A stretch of 64,000 bases of DNA from Brevibacillus thermoruber 423 (GCF_000454065.1 NZ_KE695649.1:246624-310623), one strand, 5' to 3'. Positions 13,051-22,686 are shown, counted from the stretch's first letter. Notes: a model not told the origin generated them from the sequence alone. A program made the numbers and translations.

Positions 13051-14535
13051 GTGGAATGGAAGCCGGACAAGCATGCGGAGCAGCCGGTCTACAAACAGAT
13101 CGCTGCGCATCTGGAACATGAGATTGTCAGCGGTGCGCTGCCGCCGGGGGCCCCGCTGCCGCCAGAGCGGACGCTGGCCCGCCAGTACGGCGTCAACCGG
13201 GGCACCGTTTCGGCTGCCTACGAGGAGCTGCGCGCCGCCGGACTGATCCAGTCCCTGCAGGGGAGCGGCACATGGGTCAGCAGACACCTGTGGGGCGTGC
13301 AAAAAGTGCCCAACTGGCACCAGTACACCACCGGCGGGGCGTTTTTGCCGGCGCTGCCGATCGTCAGGCGAATCCGCGAAGCCGGGTGGAATCCGGCCAT
13401 CATCAATCTGGCCAAGGCGGACCTGGCGACGGCGATGCTCCCAACACTGGGGTTCGAGCGTTTGCCCGGCGGAAAGCTGGATGCCATCGAGTTGGGGTAC
13501 GTCCATCCCAAAGGGGAACCGCATCTGCGCGAAGCCGTGTCCGCCCACCTGCGCACCCATTACGGGATTGCCGTCTCGCCCGAAGAGATCCTGATCACCT
13601 CGGGCGCGCAGCAGGCCCTCCATCTCATTTCGCTCTGCCTGCTCGCCCCGGGCGATGCCATCGCCATGGAGGGACCCTCGTACACGTACTCGCTGCCCTT
13701 GTTCGCGTCGGCGGGGCTGCGCCTCTACCGGCTCCCGATGGACGAGGATGGAGTGATCCCCGACGAGATGCGGACGCTGTACAAAAAACACCGGATTCGC
13801 ATGGTGTTTCTCAACCCGACGTTTCACAATCCCACCGGCACCGTGCTGAGCGAATCGCGCCGCCATCAGCTTCTGGCCGTCTGCCGGGAACTGCGGATTC
13901 CGGTGGTGGAGGACGACGCGTACGGAGCGCTCGCCCTGGACGAGGCCAAGCGTCCGCCGCTGCCGCTGAAGGCGCTGGACACCGGCGATTCCGTCCTGTA
14001 CGTCGGCAGCTTGTCCAAGACGATCGCGTCCGGTCTGCGGATCGGCTGGCTGGCAGGGCCGCGTGCGGTCATCGAACGGCTGGCCGACGCCAAACAGCAG
14101 ATGGACTACGGCACCAGCTCGGTTTCGCAGCAGCTGGCCCGGCTGGCCCTGGAAGGAGGGCTGTGGGAGAGACAGATGGAGCGGCTGCGCCCGTTTCTCA
14201 CCGCCCAGCGGGACCGGATGCTGGCGGCACTGGACACGCACCTGCGGAAGGAGGCATCGTGGAATGTGCCGGCGGGAAGCTGCCACATCTGGTGCAGGCT
14301 GAACACGCCCGTTGACGGGCGGGACCTGCTGGAGGCGGCGATCCGGGCGGGGGTGGTGATGACGCCGGGAGAGGTGTTTGGAGCGGAGCCGGGCTGGATG
14401 CGGCTGACGTATTCGTGGGAGAGCAGCGAGGCGCTGGAGGAGGGGATTCGCAGGCTGGCGGAGGCGATCAAAATGGCGGAGCCCGGCCGGAAGAGGACGG
14501 GGTCCGTATGGCGGTCCCCTGTCCGTGATGGGTGA
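13051..14535 (+). CDS. MocR-type PLP-dependent transcriptional regulator (GntR family)
   Basis: Fusion of an N-terminal winged-helix GntR domain and a large class I aminotransferase-like domain, 494 residues. The DNA-binding part is YKQIAAHLEHEIVSGALPPG through SLQGSGTWVSRH (about residues 9-80). The PLP domain has ITSGAQQALHL, NPTFHNPTG and the lysine region YVGSLSKTIASGLRIGWLAG. The start is the GTG at 13051, eight bases after CGGGAGGGA; longer in-frame starts would run into the intergenic promoter region. MocR proteins use PLP or PLP-amino-acid adducts as effectors. It probably regulates the divergent EamA exporter and itself. Ends at a terminator. Confidence 0.9.
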   Translation: MEWKPDKHAEQPVYKQIAAHLEHEIVSGALPPGAPLPPERTLARQYGVNRGTVSAAYEELRAAGLIQSLQGSGTWVSRHLWGVQKVPNWHQYTTGGAFLPALPIVRRIREAGWNPAIINLAKADLATAMLPTLGFERLPGGKLDAIELGYVHPKGEPHLREAVSAHLRTHYGIAVSPEEILITSGAQQALHLISLCLLAPGDAIAMEGPSYTYSLPLFASAGLRLYRLPMDEDGVIPDEMRTLYKKHRIRMVFLNPTFHNPTGTVLSESRRHQLLAVCRELRIPVVEDDAYGALALDEAKRPPLPLKALDTGDSVLYVGSLSKTIASGLRIGWLAGPRAVIERLADAKQQMDYGTSSVSQQLARLALEGGLWERQMERLRPFLTAQRDRMLAALDTHLRKEASWNVPAGSCHIWCRLNTPVDGRDLLEAAIRAGVVMTPGEVFGAEPGWMRLTYSWESSEALEEGIRRLAEAIKMAEPGRKRTGSVWRSPVRDG

Positions 14536-14560
14536 TCAAAGCGCCGAGACCGGAACCTGA

Positions 14561-14605
14561 CAGACGTTCCTGCCGTCCGAAGCGGCGGGGACGTCTGCTT
14601 TTTTT
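14561..14605 (+). terminator. Intrinsic terminator of the MocR regulator gene
   Basis: Near-perfect 15-base arms at 14561-14575 and 14583-14597, followed by C and a run of T. Confidence 0.9.
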
Positions 14606-14722
14606 GTCTGACCAGCATGAAACGCAAGTCCCACTTTCGATGAAAATATTGCCGAAAAATCGAAACATTTGGCCTACCCATACGTATGAAAAGGATGACA
14701 GGAATGGAAAGGGGTGACAAAC

Positions 14723-15262
14723 ATGGGCGTGATGGATACCGTCTACCTCATCTGCATGGCGTTTGGCCTTGTCTATACGTTGATGACGCTTTTTTGGGGC
14801 GGGGCCGTCTCCGACTGGCTGGAACAGGCCCATCTGCCGGTGCTGCAGCCCGTCCTCCTGGTCAGCGGGATCACCGCTTTTGGCGCCGCGGGTTTGCTCC
14901 TGTCCCGTCTGACTTCCTTTTCCGCGTGGACGGTGCTGGGCTTGGCCGCTGCGGGCGGAGCGGCGCTGGCGGTTCTGGCGTACTTTATCTGGGTGGAGCC
15001 GATGGCGAAGGCGGAAAACTCGACCGGGTACTCGATGCAGCAGCTTGTCGGCCAGATCGGCGAAGTGTGGACGTCGATCCCCTCGGGCGGTCTGGGGGAA
15101 GTGCTGATTGCCATGGTGGCCGGCACCACCCACCACATGGCCGCCAGCGTCGATGGCGAACCGATCCGGGAAGGGACGCGGGTCGTGGTGGTAGAGGTGC
15201 GCGACCACGTTCTGCATGTCACACCGTTCCCCCATTATGAAGAAAAGGAGAGCATGCTATGA
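14723..15262 (+). CDS. yuaF: YuaF-like membrane protein (NfeD family)
   Basis: A 179-residue membrane protein with three or four hydrophobic helices in the first 90 residues and a C-terminal OB-fold-like soluble domain (GQIGEVWTSIPSGGLGEVLI and GEPIREGTRVVVVEVRDHVL) typical of NfeD1b proteins. In B. subtilis YuaF partners the flotillin YuaG in membrane-fluidity control. The ATG at 14723 follows a GGAAAGGGG site; an in-frame GTG at 14714 overlaps that site. Its stop overlaps the flotillin start by four bases (ATGA), the same arrangement as yuaF-yuaG. Confidence 0.85.
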   Translation: MGVMDTVYLICMAFGLVYTLMTLFWGGAVSDWLEQAHLPVLQPVLLVSGITAFGAAGLLLSRLTSFSAWTVLGLAAAGGAALAVLAYFIWVEPMAKAENSTGYSMQQLVGQIGEVWTSIPSGGLGEVLIAMVAGTTHHMAASVDGEPIREGTRVVVVEVRDHVLHVTPFPHYEEKESML

Positions 15263-16839
15263 ACGAACCGACCATTCTCGTCACCGTCGCCGTCGTCGTC
15301 AGCGTCTTCGTGGTGCTGGGCATCGCTTTTTGGGCCCGGTACAAGACGGTGGGCGCCGATGAGGCGATGATCGTGACCGGCAGCTTTTTGGGCACCAAAA
15401 ACGTGCTCAGCGACGAGTCCGGCCGCAAGATGAAAATCGTCCGGGGCGGCGGCGCCTTCATCCTGCCGATTTTCCAACAGGCCAACTTCCTCAGCCTGCT
15501 GTCCCACAAGCTGGACGTCTCCACGCCGGAAGTGTACACGGAGCAGGGCGTTCCGGTGATGGCGGACGGTGTCGCCATCATCAAGGTGGGCGGGTCGATC
15601 GAGGACATCGCCACAGCCGCGGAGCAGTTCATGGGCAAGTCGGACGACGCGCTGAAAGCGGAGGCCCAGGAAGTGCTGGAAGGCTACCTGCGCGCCATCC
15701 TCGGCAGCATGACCGTGGAGGAGATCTACAAAAACCGGGAGCGCTTTGCCCAGGAGGTGCAGGCCGTCGCCGCCAAGGACCTGAAAAAGATGGGGCTCTC
15801 CGTGGTCAGCTTCACGATCAAGGACGTGCGCGACAAAAACGGCTACCTGGCGGCGCTGGGGATTCCGCAGATTGCGGCCGTCAAGCGGGACGCCACGATT
15901 TCCCAGGCGGAAGCGGACAAGGAAGCGCGCATCCGCCAGGCCCAGGCGGAAGAAGAGGCGCGCAAGGCGGAACTGCTGAAAGAGACCAACATCGCCGAGG
16001 CGGAGAAGGACAAGGAACTGAAAATCGCCTCCTTCAAGCAGGAGCAGGACAAGGCGAAAGCCGTCGCCGACCAGGCCTACAAGCTGCAGGAAGCCGTCGC
16101 GAAGCAAAAGGTGACGGAAGAGGAGATGAAAATCGACCTCGTCCGCAAGCAGAAGGAAATCGAGCTGGAGGAAAAGGAAATCCTGCGCCGCGAGCGGCAG
16201 TACGACGCCGAAGTGAAGAAAAAGGCGGACGCCGACCGCTATGCCGTGGAACAGGCGGCGGAAGCGGAAAAGGCGAAGAAAATCCGCGAAGCCGACGCGC
16301 TGAAGTACCGCATCGAGGCGGAAGCGAAAGCGCTGGCCGAACAGAAGCGGCTGGAAGGGCTGGCCATCGCCGAGGCGGAAAAGGCGCGAGGAAGCGCCGA
16401 GGCCGAGGTTACCCGCCTGAAGCTGGAAGCGGAGGCGGAAGGGAAGGAGAAGCTGGCCGAAGCGTTCGAAAAGTTCGGGCAGGCGGCCGTGCTGGACATC
16501 ATCGCCAAGATGCTGCCTGAGCTGGCCGAGAAGGTGGCCGAGCCGATGAAGGCGATCGACAAGGTGACCATCATCGACACCGGCGGCGGGCAGGGCGACG
16601 GCGTCAACCGGCTGAGCGGCAGCGTGACCAGGCTGATGGCCCAGCTTCCGGAAATGCTGAAGGACGTCTCCGGTCTGGACATGAACAAAATGATCGCCGA
16701 CTTCATGCAGCCGACCAAACCGGAGGCCCCGGCCGTTCCGCAGCCCGCGGCGCAGCAGGCGGCGGCCGCGGCTGAGCCGCTTCCGGCTCAGGACACTGCC
16801 CATCGTCCGGCAAGGTCCGCAGCGGAACAGCAGACCTGA
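15259..16839 (+). CDS. floT: Flotillin-like protein FloT/YuaG
   Basis: Membrane-associated scaffold of functional membrane microdomains, 526 residues. An N-terminal hydrophobic anchor (TILVTVAVVVSVFVVLGIAF) is followed by an SPFH/PHB domain and, from about residue 215, a long Ala/Glu/Lys-rich coiled coil with repeated AEAEKEA-like segments, the flotillin hallmark. The tail (PAVPQPAAQQAAAAAEPLPA region) is low-complexity Pro/Ala-rich. It is translationally coupled to yuaF. No third gene (such as yuaI) follows; the transcript ends at 16889-16924. Confidence 0.93.
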   Translation: MNEPTILVTVAVVVSVFVVLGIAFWARYKTVGADEAMIVTGSFLGTKNVLSDESGRKMKIVRGGGAFILPIFQQANFLSLLSHKLDVSTPEVYTEQGVPVMADGVAIIKVGGSIEDIATAAEQFMGKSDDALKAEAQEVLEGYLRAILGSMTVEEIYKNRERFAQEVQAVAAKDLKKMGLSVVSFTIKDVRDKNGYLAALGIPQIAAVKRDATISQAEADKEARIRQAQAEEEARKAELLKETNIAEAEKDKELKIASFKQEQDKAKAVADQAYKLQEAVAKQKVTEEEMKIDLVRKQKEIELEEKEILRRERQYDAEVKKKADADRYAVEQAAEAEKAKKIREADALKYRIEAEAKALAEQKRLEGLAIAEAEKARGSAEAEVTRLKLEAEAEGKEKLAEAFEKFGQAAVLDIIAKMLPELAEKVAEPMKAIDKVTIIDTGGGQGDGVNRLSGSVTRLMAQLPEMLKDVSGLDMNKMIADFMQPTKPEAPAVPQPAAQQAAAAAEPLPAQDTAHRPARSAAEQQT

Positions 16840-16888
16840 CGCCCCCCTTTGTGGAGGGGGCCGCTGGGGCCATTCCATGTTCATCACA

Positions 16889-16924
16889 AGCAGGTTTCCC
16901 TCGCCGGGGGGAAGCCTGCTTTTT
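16889..16924 (+). terminator. Intrinsic terminator of the flotillin operon
   Basis: AGCAGGTTTCCC pairs with GGGAAGCCTGCT (one unpaired base), followed by TTTT. A smaller CCCCCC...GGGGG hairpin lies just upstream at about 16842-16862. Confidence 0.85.
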
Positions 16925-17071
16925 GTCATGCGCCCATCCCTTCGCCTAAAACGTGAGGTCGATCGGAGCAGCAGGCGGGAACCGCGGGGAATTTATTCAT
17001 AATTGGACCGCGATTCGCCAACACTATAGAGGCTTGAAGGGAATGAATGGAAGGAAAGGTTTGAACCCCCT

Positions 17072-18685
17072 ATGCAGTTCAACCTGTTTTGGCGCAAATC
17101 GGTGGATAAATCAAAGCGGTTTCTGTTACGCGAAAAACAAGCGGTGAACACGATCGGGAAAACGCCCCTTCACGCGTCGCTGGTCAAAAACGCGGAGGAG
17201 CTGACGGAGCGGCTGGGCGGCAGCAGCGATTTTGCCGCCTGCCATCTCACGTGTCTGGACAGGAAAGTCAGCCTGTTCTTCCTGCGCAGTCTGGCAGATC
17301 CCGACCGCTTGAACCGGCAGGTGATCGTGTCCCTGCAGCAGAGAGCGGGCTTGTTCCCGACCGCTCAGGCGTCCCCCGTGACCGGGGACAAGGAGGAGAG
17401 AAGCCTGCTCCCGTTCATCCAGGAGGGCATCGTGTCCGCAAGTGACACACAGCGGGTGGAGGACTGGCAGACCGCGATCGAGCAGATCCTGTACGGCAAA
17501 GCGCTGCTCTTGGTGGACGGCGAGTCAGTCGGTTTGGCTGTCGGAGTCAAGAAGGAAAACGGCCGGAGCATCGAGCCGCCGGACACGGAACAAAGCGTCA
17601 TTGGACCGAAAGAAAGTTTTGTGGAAACCCTCAACACCAATATCGGACTGGTTCGCCAGCGCCTGCGCGACCCGTATCTGCGGGTGGAGTCCGTCGTGGT
17701 GGGAAGACGGACGAAGCAGGAAACCGCCGTATTGTACCTCGCGGACGTGGCCAATCCGCGCATCGTGGAAGAAGTGAGGCGGCGTCTTTCCTGCATCGAA
17801 ACAGACAGCCTGATCGGCCAGATGCAGCTTCAGGAATACCTGGAGAACAATTCGTTCTCCCTGTTTCCCCAACTGCGCCCCACCGAACGGCCCGACGTCA
17901 CCTGTTCCTATCTGATCGAGGGAAACGTGGCGGTCATGGTCGAGGGGGCGTCGCACGCGCTGCTTCTGCCGATCACGTTCTTTCAACTGCTGGAAACCGT
18001 CGACGATTACTACACCAGTTGGCAGTACGCCACGCTGATCCGCTTCGTGCGGATGATCGCCCTGTTTCTCAGCATCACGACGCCCGGGCTGTATTTGTCG
18101 CTGGTCGCGTACAACCCGGAGCTGATTCCCACTCGGCTCCTCATCTCCATGGACGCCGCTCGGGTCAAGGTCGCGTTTCCCTTTCTGGTGGAAATTTTCA
18201 TCATGGAACTGATGATCGAGATTTTGCGCGAAGCCGGCATCAAGCTGCCCAAACCGGTCGGGCAGGCGGTAAGCATCATCGGAGGGCTTGTGATTGGCGA
18301 AGCGGCTGTGAACGCTAATCTGGTAAGTCCCGTGACGGTCGTCATCGTCGCGTTGACCGCGATCTCCTCCTTCACGGCGCCTGTGTATTATCTCGGCATC
18401 ACGTACCGGATTCTGCGGTTCTTTCTGCTGTTATGCAGCAGTTTATTGGGGACCTACGGATTCATCCTGGGCCTGTTCCTCATCCACGCCCATGTAGCCC
18501 GGCTTGTTTCATTCGGCGTTCCCTATCTGGCTCCGCTTTCTCCGCTGCGTTTGCGGGATTGGACGGATATGCTGGTTCGAATTCCGGTGAAAAAGCTGCA
18601 AACGCGCCCCGCGTTTCTGAAAACGCGCAAGCCAAAGAAAGCGGGGGACTCCCCGATGATGCACCGCGACCGGCGGAACAAGTAA
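17072..18685 (+). CDS. Spore germinant receptor A subunit (GerA family)
   Basis: A-subunit of a Ger(x)A-B-C germinant receptor in the inner spore membrane, 537 residues. The N-terminal soluble domain ends at QSVIGPKESFVETLNTNIGL, a hallmark of the GerA family, and the C-terminal part holds five or so membrane helices (IRFVRMIALFLSITTPGLYL, VSIIGGLVIGEAAVNANLVS, LLCSSLLGTYGFILGLFLIH). The GGAAAGG site is about 14 bases before the ATG, somewhat far. It heads a gerA-gerB-gerC operon in canonical order. Which germinant it responds to cannot be read from sequence, so no letter suffix is given. Confidence 0.93.
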   Translation: MQFNLFWRKSVDKSKRFLLREKQAVNTIGKTPLHASLVKNAEELTERLGGSSDFAACHLTCLDRKVSLFFLRSLADPDRLNRQVIVSLQQRAGLFPTAQASPVTGDKEERSLLPFIQEGIVSASDTQRVEDWQTAIEQILYGKALLLVDGESVGLAVGVKKENGRSIEPPDTEQSVIGPKESFVETLNTNIGLVRQRLRDPYLRVESVVVGRRTKQETAVLYLADVANPRIVEEVRRRLSCIETDSLIGQMQLQEYLENNSFSLFPQLRPTERPDVTCSYLIEGNVAVMVEGASHALLLPITFFQLLETVDDYYTSWQYATLIRFVRMIALFLSITTPGLYLSLVAYNPELIPTRLLISMDAARVKVAFPFLVEIFIMELMIEILREAGIKLPKPVGQAVSIIGGLVIGEAAVNANLVSPVTVVIVALTAISSFTAPVYYLGITYRILRFFLLLCSSLLGTYGFILGLFLIHAHVARLVSFGVPYLAPLSPLRLRDWTDMLVRIPVKKLQTRPAFLKTRKPKKAGDSPMMHRDRRNK

Positions 18686-18718
18686 AGGCTGCATTTTCCG
18701 CGAAAGGAATGATCACTC

Positions 18719-19849
18719 GTGCAAGGACTGGAACAGCGTCCCGCGATTAGTCCGACCCAGCTTGTCATGTTTGAATTCGGCGTTTTTGTGGGAGTAGGGT
18801 TCCTCATCATGCCCAGAGGCGCGATGGAGAAAGCCCGGGAAGATGCGTGGCTGACCGTCATCCTGGCGGGATTGTGCGCGATCGCGTCGCTGTGGGTGAT
18901 CAACCGGGTGGCTCGCACGTTTCCGCATGAGACCGTGTTTGACTACAATCCCAAGCTGTTTGGAACCATCATCGGCAGCCTGTTGAACGTCGCATGGGGC
19001 TTGTACTACCTGTTCTTTACCGTTACCGGCATTCGCGTCATGGCCGAAGTGGTGAGAGAGGAAATGCTGCCGTTTACGCCTGTGGAAGTCATTATCGCCG
19101 CGATGCTGCTGGTGCTCGTGTACCCCGCATGGAACGGGCTGATGCCGATCATCCGCATGTTCGAATCGGGACTGCCCGTCACGCTGTTATTGATGGTCAT
19201 GTTTTTTCTGCTGGCCTATCTGCGCGCCGACTGGACCGAACTGCGAATTCCGTTTCAGGACGGCATCCGTCCCGTCATTTCGGCCCTTCCCCAAACGATT
19301 TATTCGTTCCTCGGCTTTGAAGTGCTGTTTCTGTACTATCCGTTCGTCACCCGCAAGGAGAAGGCTTTCGTCAGCACGTCGATCGCGATTGCCGCGGGGG
19401 GAATGTTTTACGCCTTTCTCGTGTTGGGCACGCTGGTGACCCTTGGTCCGGATGTGACCATCACCCAGACCTTTCCCGTCGTGACCATGGCAAAGACGAT
19501 CGAGCTGGTGCGCCAGTTTGTGGAGCGGGCCGAACTGCTGCTGATCATCCTGTGGCTTCCGCTCGCGTACACCACCCACCTTGGCTTCTTTTTCAGCAGT
19601 GCGTTTTCGTTCCATCGCACGTTTCCGCGCCTGGCGTTGCGGTGGTGGATGGTGCTGCTGCTGCCGCTGGTCTTCGTCTTGTCGCTGATTCCCGACAATT
19701 TGATCGCCATGCTGAAGTGGTCCGACAAGGTCGGGCTTGTTGGATTGTTTTTTACCGTTCCGTACCCCTTGATCATGCTGGTGTGCATTGTTGTGCGGCG
19801 CAAGCTGGGACATCTCTCTTCTCCCCGCAAGGACGGTGATGTGACATGA
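18719..19849 (+). CDS. Spore germinant receptor B subunit (endospore germination permease)
   Basis: Amino-acid-permease-like B subunit (GerB/Spore_permease family) thought to bind the germinant; 376 residues with about ten hydrophobic helices. The opening ISPTQLVMFEFGVFVGVGFL and the later LPQTIYSFLGFEVLFLYYPF are family-typical. The start is a GTG at 18719, about ten bases after AAAGGA. It is 33 bases after the A subunit and overlaps the C subunit by four bases (ATGA), confirming one operon. Confidence 0.92.
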   Translation: MQGLEQRPAISPTQLVMFEFGVFVGVGFLIMPRGAMEKAREDAWLTVILAGLCAIASLWVINRVARTFPHETVFDYNPKLFGTIIGSLLNVAWGLYYLFFTVTGIRVMAEVVREEMLPFTPVEVIIAAMLLVLVYPAWNGLMPIIRMFESGLPVTLLLMVMFFLLAYLRADWTELRIPFQDGIRPVISALPQTIYSFLGFEVLFLYYPFVTRKEKAFVSTSIAIAAGGMFYAFLVLGTLVTLGPDVTITQTFPVVTMAKTIELVRQFVERAELLLIILWLPLAYTTHLGFFFSSAFSFHRTFPRLALRWWMVLLLPLVFVLSLIPDNLIAMLKWSDKVGLVGLFFTVPYPLIMLVCIVVRRKLGHLSSPRKDGDVT

Positions 19850-21045
19850 CAAAACGGCGGCGGAACTGGCTCGCGGCCGTCACGGTTATCCTTTTTATCG
19901 GCGTCCTGCTTGCCGGATGCTGGGATTACCGGGAGCTGGAGAAGCGGGCGGTCATTGTCGGCATCGGTGTTGACGAGCTTCCTCCGGCCACGTACAAAGG
20001 CAAAAAGATGCGGATGTACCAGGTTCTCGTACAGGTGGTCGAACCGGCAGGCGCAGGAGGGAATATGGGAGCGGGGGGCAGTACGCAGGCAAACGGTCGT
20101 AAAGCCTACACGAACATCGTCATCACGACGCCGTCGTTCGCGGAAGGAATCGAGCGGACCGTATCCCTTAGCGATCGCATTCCCAATTTGGCTCACCTGC
20201 AGCTCATCGGGGTGGGGGAAAAATTGGCGAAAAACGGCATCAACGAGCTGTACGACTTTTTGACCCGTCTGCCCCAGATGCGACGCCACACGGAAATCAT
20301 CGTGCTGGATGGACCGGTTTCCCGGTTCTTTACCACGCCGAGCATCTCCCAACCCACCCCGGCACTGCACATGGCGGAGATGGCGGCAAATGTACAGCGG
20401 ACGCTGGTGATGCCCGAGTCCAACCTGGGGGTGGTCTCCAAAAGCGTTCGGGGACACATACCGTTCATCCTGGTAAAAGCGTCGTTGGACAAAAACAAAA
20501 AGATAAACATGAAACAAGCGGCCGTATTTGACCGCCAAAAAATGGTGGGCACCCTGTCAACGGATCAAATGCAGGACCTGTCCCTGTTGCAGAATGAAAT
20601 TGAACGGGGGCTTCTGTCCTTCCCGTGTTCCGGAGGCAAAAAAACGGGGCTTCAGCTCTTGGCGGGGAGAAGCAGAATCGAGCCTGCCATGCAAAATGGC
20701 CGGCCGCATCTCACGTTTAAAGTCTTCCTCGAGACGGAGCTGATCGAATACCAATGCATGGGCGCCTCCTTTTCCGAACCGGAACAGATCCGAAAGGCTG
20801 AGCGGTGGTACGGGGCCATGCTGAAAAAACGGCTGACCGCGACGGCGAACAAGCTGAAAGACGAGTTCAAAGCGGATGTGTTCCGGCTGACCACCCGGTT
20901 GAAAAACCACCCGGACCTGTACCATGCGTTGAAGCGCGACCCCAAAACCTTTATGGAACAGATGGTTGTCGACGTAAACGTCGAGCTGAAGATCCGGACG
21001 ATCGGCAGTTCTCTCAAAACCCCGGATCGAGTCTCAAACCCGTGA
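19846..21045 (+). CDS. Spore germinant receptor C subunit lipoprotein (Ger(x)C family)
   Basis: Lipoprotein subunit of the germinant receptor, 399 residues. A basic N-terminus and hydrophobic stretch end in the lipobox LLAGC (Cys25), followed by WDYRELEKRAVIVGIGVD, which is the standard opening of Ger(x)C proteins. It is anchored on the outer face of the inner spore membrane after lipidation. Translationally coupled to the B subunit. After the stop, a short GC hairpin (CGCTGC/GCAGCG, about 21082-21096) lacks a T-tract; the next gene is convergent. Confidence 0.93.
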   Translation: MTKRRRNWLAAVTVILFIGVLLAGCWDYRELEKRAVIVGIGVDELPPATYKGKKMRMYQVLVQVVEPAGAGGNMGAGGSTQANGRKAYTNIVITTPSFAEGIERTVSLSDRIPNLAHLQLIGVGEKLAKNGINELYDFLTRLPQMRRHTEIIVLDGPVSRFFTTPSISQPTPALHMAEMAANVQRTLVMPESNLGVVSKSVRGHIPFILVKASLDKNKKINMKQAAVFDRQKMVGTLSTDQMQDLSLLQNEIERGLLSFPCSGGKKTGLQLLAGRSRIEPAMQNGRPHLTFKVFLETELIEYQCMGASFSEPEQIRKAERWYGAMLKKRLTATANKLKDEFKADVFRLTTRLKNHPDLYHALKRDPKTFMEQMVVDVNVELKIRTIGSSLKTPDRVSNP

Positions 21046-21121
21046 TCCCCTTCCTCCCGTCAGGCGTGGATGGTTGTTCAAACGCTGCGCGGCAGCGCGG
21101 CGCTTGCCGTGGAGACGCGCT

Positions 21122-21571
21122 TCAGGTGATGTCCGCAAGCGCGTAGGGGCGCTCGACAAAGCGGCCGTCCGACCACTGGTACAGCCGCAGGTCGGGGAGA
21201 CTGCCTGCGAGGCCGAGAATCCAGTAGGCGAGCTGGGGATAGTGCCAGCCGCTTTGGTCCGCTTCGGAGGGAACGGGCGGGGTCGTCGGATGGCTGTGCA
21301 GGACGCCGACCCACTGGACGCCAGCCTTCCTCACGCTGGCAAGCGCCTGAAAAAAGGAGGGGGCGTCCCACGAAAACGCGTGCCTGCCGTGGCCGGCCGA
21401 GCGTATCGGCAGATGGCCGGTCACCATAGAGCCGCGCCCTGTCAGCAGCGCGGAATACTCGTACGGTAACGCCTCCTGCGCTTCGGCCAGGAGGCGTTTG
21501 GCCGTGTGCCGGTCCAGAGACAAAACGGCGTTTCGACTGGCAAAGGGATGGCCCATCAGATTGTCGTACAT
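21122..21571 (-). CDS. JAMM/MPN domain metallopeptidase (family M67)
   Basis: A 149-residue stand-alone JAMM protein. All catalytic residues are present: Glu38, His92 and His94 in HSHPTTPPVPSEAD, Ser102 and Asp105 (H-x-H-x7-S-x2-D). Bacterial JAMM proteases usually cleave C-terminal tails of ubiquitin-like sulfur carriers such as CysO or QbsE, and are often beside ThiS/MoaD-like or E1-like genes; none is adjacent here. The ATG follows GGAGGAG. It is transcribed alone, convergent with the ger operon and divergent from YunF. The substrate is unknown. Confidence 0.85.
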   Translation of the reverse strand: MYDNLMGHPFASRNAVLSLDRHTAKRLLAEAQEALPYEYSALLTGRGSMVTGHLPIRSAGHGRHAFSWDAPSFFQALASVRKAGVQWVGVLHSHPTTPPVPSEADQSGWHYPQLAYWILGLAGSLPDLRLYQWSDGRFVERPYALADIT

Positions 21572-21812
21572 GCGGCTTCTCCTCCGTCAGGAATGTGGCG
21601 TGCATCAACGGCACAAGCAAACATGACTCGTTACAGTCGATTGTACCATGGGCCGTCCGGTGCGCAACCGGGAGGCATTCGCCACTTTTCCCTCCCGGCA
21701 TAGTTTGGTATGCTTAATCGCAAAGGGGTCCCGCCATGAACGAACGGGCAGGGGCCGGTTCCTGAACGATTGGTCATTTCTTCCCCCGTTGGTGTTGGAG
21801 GTATGCGCTGAG

Positions 21813-22664
21813 ATGAATACGATCCATGTGGGAGTGTGCGGCTGGGGAGATCACTACGACCTGTATCCCCCGGGGACGCGCAGCCGGGACAAGCTGTCCG
21901 TCTACGCCGGCCACTTCCCCATCGTGGAACTGGACAGTTCCTTTTACGCCATTTTGCCGCAGCGCCATTACGAGACGTGGGCGCGTGAAACACCGGACTG
22001 CTTTGGCTTCATCGTCAAGCCGCATCAGGCGATGACCGGCCACCAGCGCAGTGAAGCGCCCCTGGATCGGCGGGAACTGTTCCGCCAGTTTGAGGAGAGC
22101 ATCCAGCCGCTGGTGGAGGCGGGCAAGCTGAAAGCGCTGCTGTTTCAATATCCCCCCTGGTTTGACTGCACGCGGGAGCACGTGCAGTACGTCCAGGCCT
22201 GCCGGCAGGCGCTGGCCGCGTATCCGTTTGCCGTGGAATTTCGCCACCGCAGTTGGTTTGAGCCGCGCTACCGTGAGAAGACGCTGGAGTTTCTCAGAAC
22301 CATCGGGGCGGCACACGTCCTCTGCGACGAGCCGCAGGCAGGCAGCGGCTGCGTCCCCGTCGTCGTCGCCGTGACCGACCCCAAGCTGGCCCTGATCCGC
22401 TTTCACGGGCGGAACGTCTCCGGCTGGCGCGATCCGGGCGAAGGGCAAAACTGGCGGGATGTCCGCTATCTCTACCAGTACAGCGAAGCGGAACTGGCGG
22501 AGTGGGTGCCGCGCGTTCGGGAAGTGGCCCGAGAGGCGGCGGAAGTGTGCATCCTGTTCAACAACAACTCGGGTGGGCACGCCGCCGGCAACGCCAAGCA
22601 GTTCATGGACATGCTGGACGTCCGGCCGACGGGTCTGAATCCGCGTCAACTGGAGCTGTTCTAA
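21813..22664 (+). CDS. yunF: DUF72 family protein (YunF-like)
   Basis: TIM-barrel DUF72 protein of 283 residues. It opens with the typical IHVGVCGWGDHYDLYP and has FPIVELDSSFYAILPQ, FGFIVKPHQAMTGHQR, AVEFRHRSWFE and FNNNSGGHAAGNAKQFMDML, the conserved DUF72 signatures. The biochemical role of the family is unknown. The ATG at 21813 lies ten bases after TTGGAGGT; upstream in-frame starts are far from any ribosome site. In B. subtilis yunF lies beside yunE and yunD; here the three are contiguous (F-E-D), supporting the symbol. Confidence 0.85.
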   Translation: MNTIHVGVCGWGDHYDLYPPGTRSRDKLSVYAGHFPIVELDSSFYAILPQRHYETWARETPDCFGFIVKPHQAMTGHQRSEAPLDRRELFRQFEESIQPLVEAGKLKALLFQYPPWFDCTREHVQYVQACRQALAAYPFAVEFRHRSWFEPRYREKTLEFLRTIGAAHVLCDEPQAGSGCVPVVVAVTDPKLALIRFHGRNVSGWRDPGEGQNWRDVRYLYQYSEAELAEWVPRVREVAREAAEVCILFNNNSGGHAAGNAKQFMDMLDVRPTGLNPRQLELF

Positions 22665-22686
22665 CAGTACGAAAGAAGGTTTGCAG

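Noticed and set aside
11294-14315. Alternative plus and minus frames across the EamA and MocR genes
   Set aside because: They lack start sites and family motifs; the annotated genes explain the codon pattern.
16994-17028. Forespore sigma-G-like promoter before the gerA gene (TTCATA...CACTATA)
   Set aside because: The spacing is about 20 bases where 17-18 is expected and both boxes are imperfect. Forespore control is likely biologically but not shown by this sequence.
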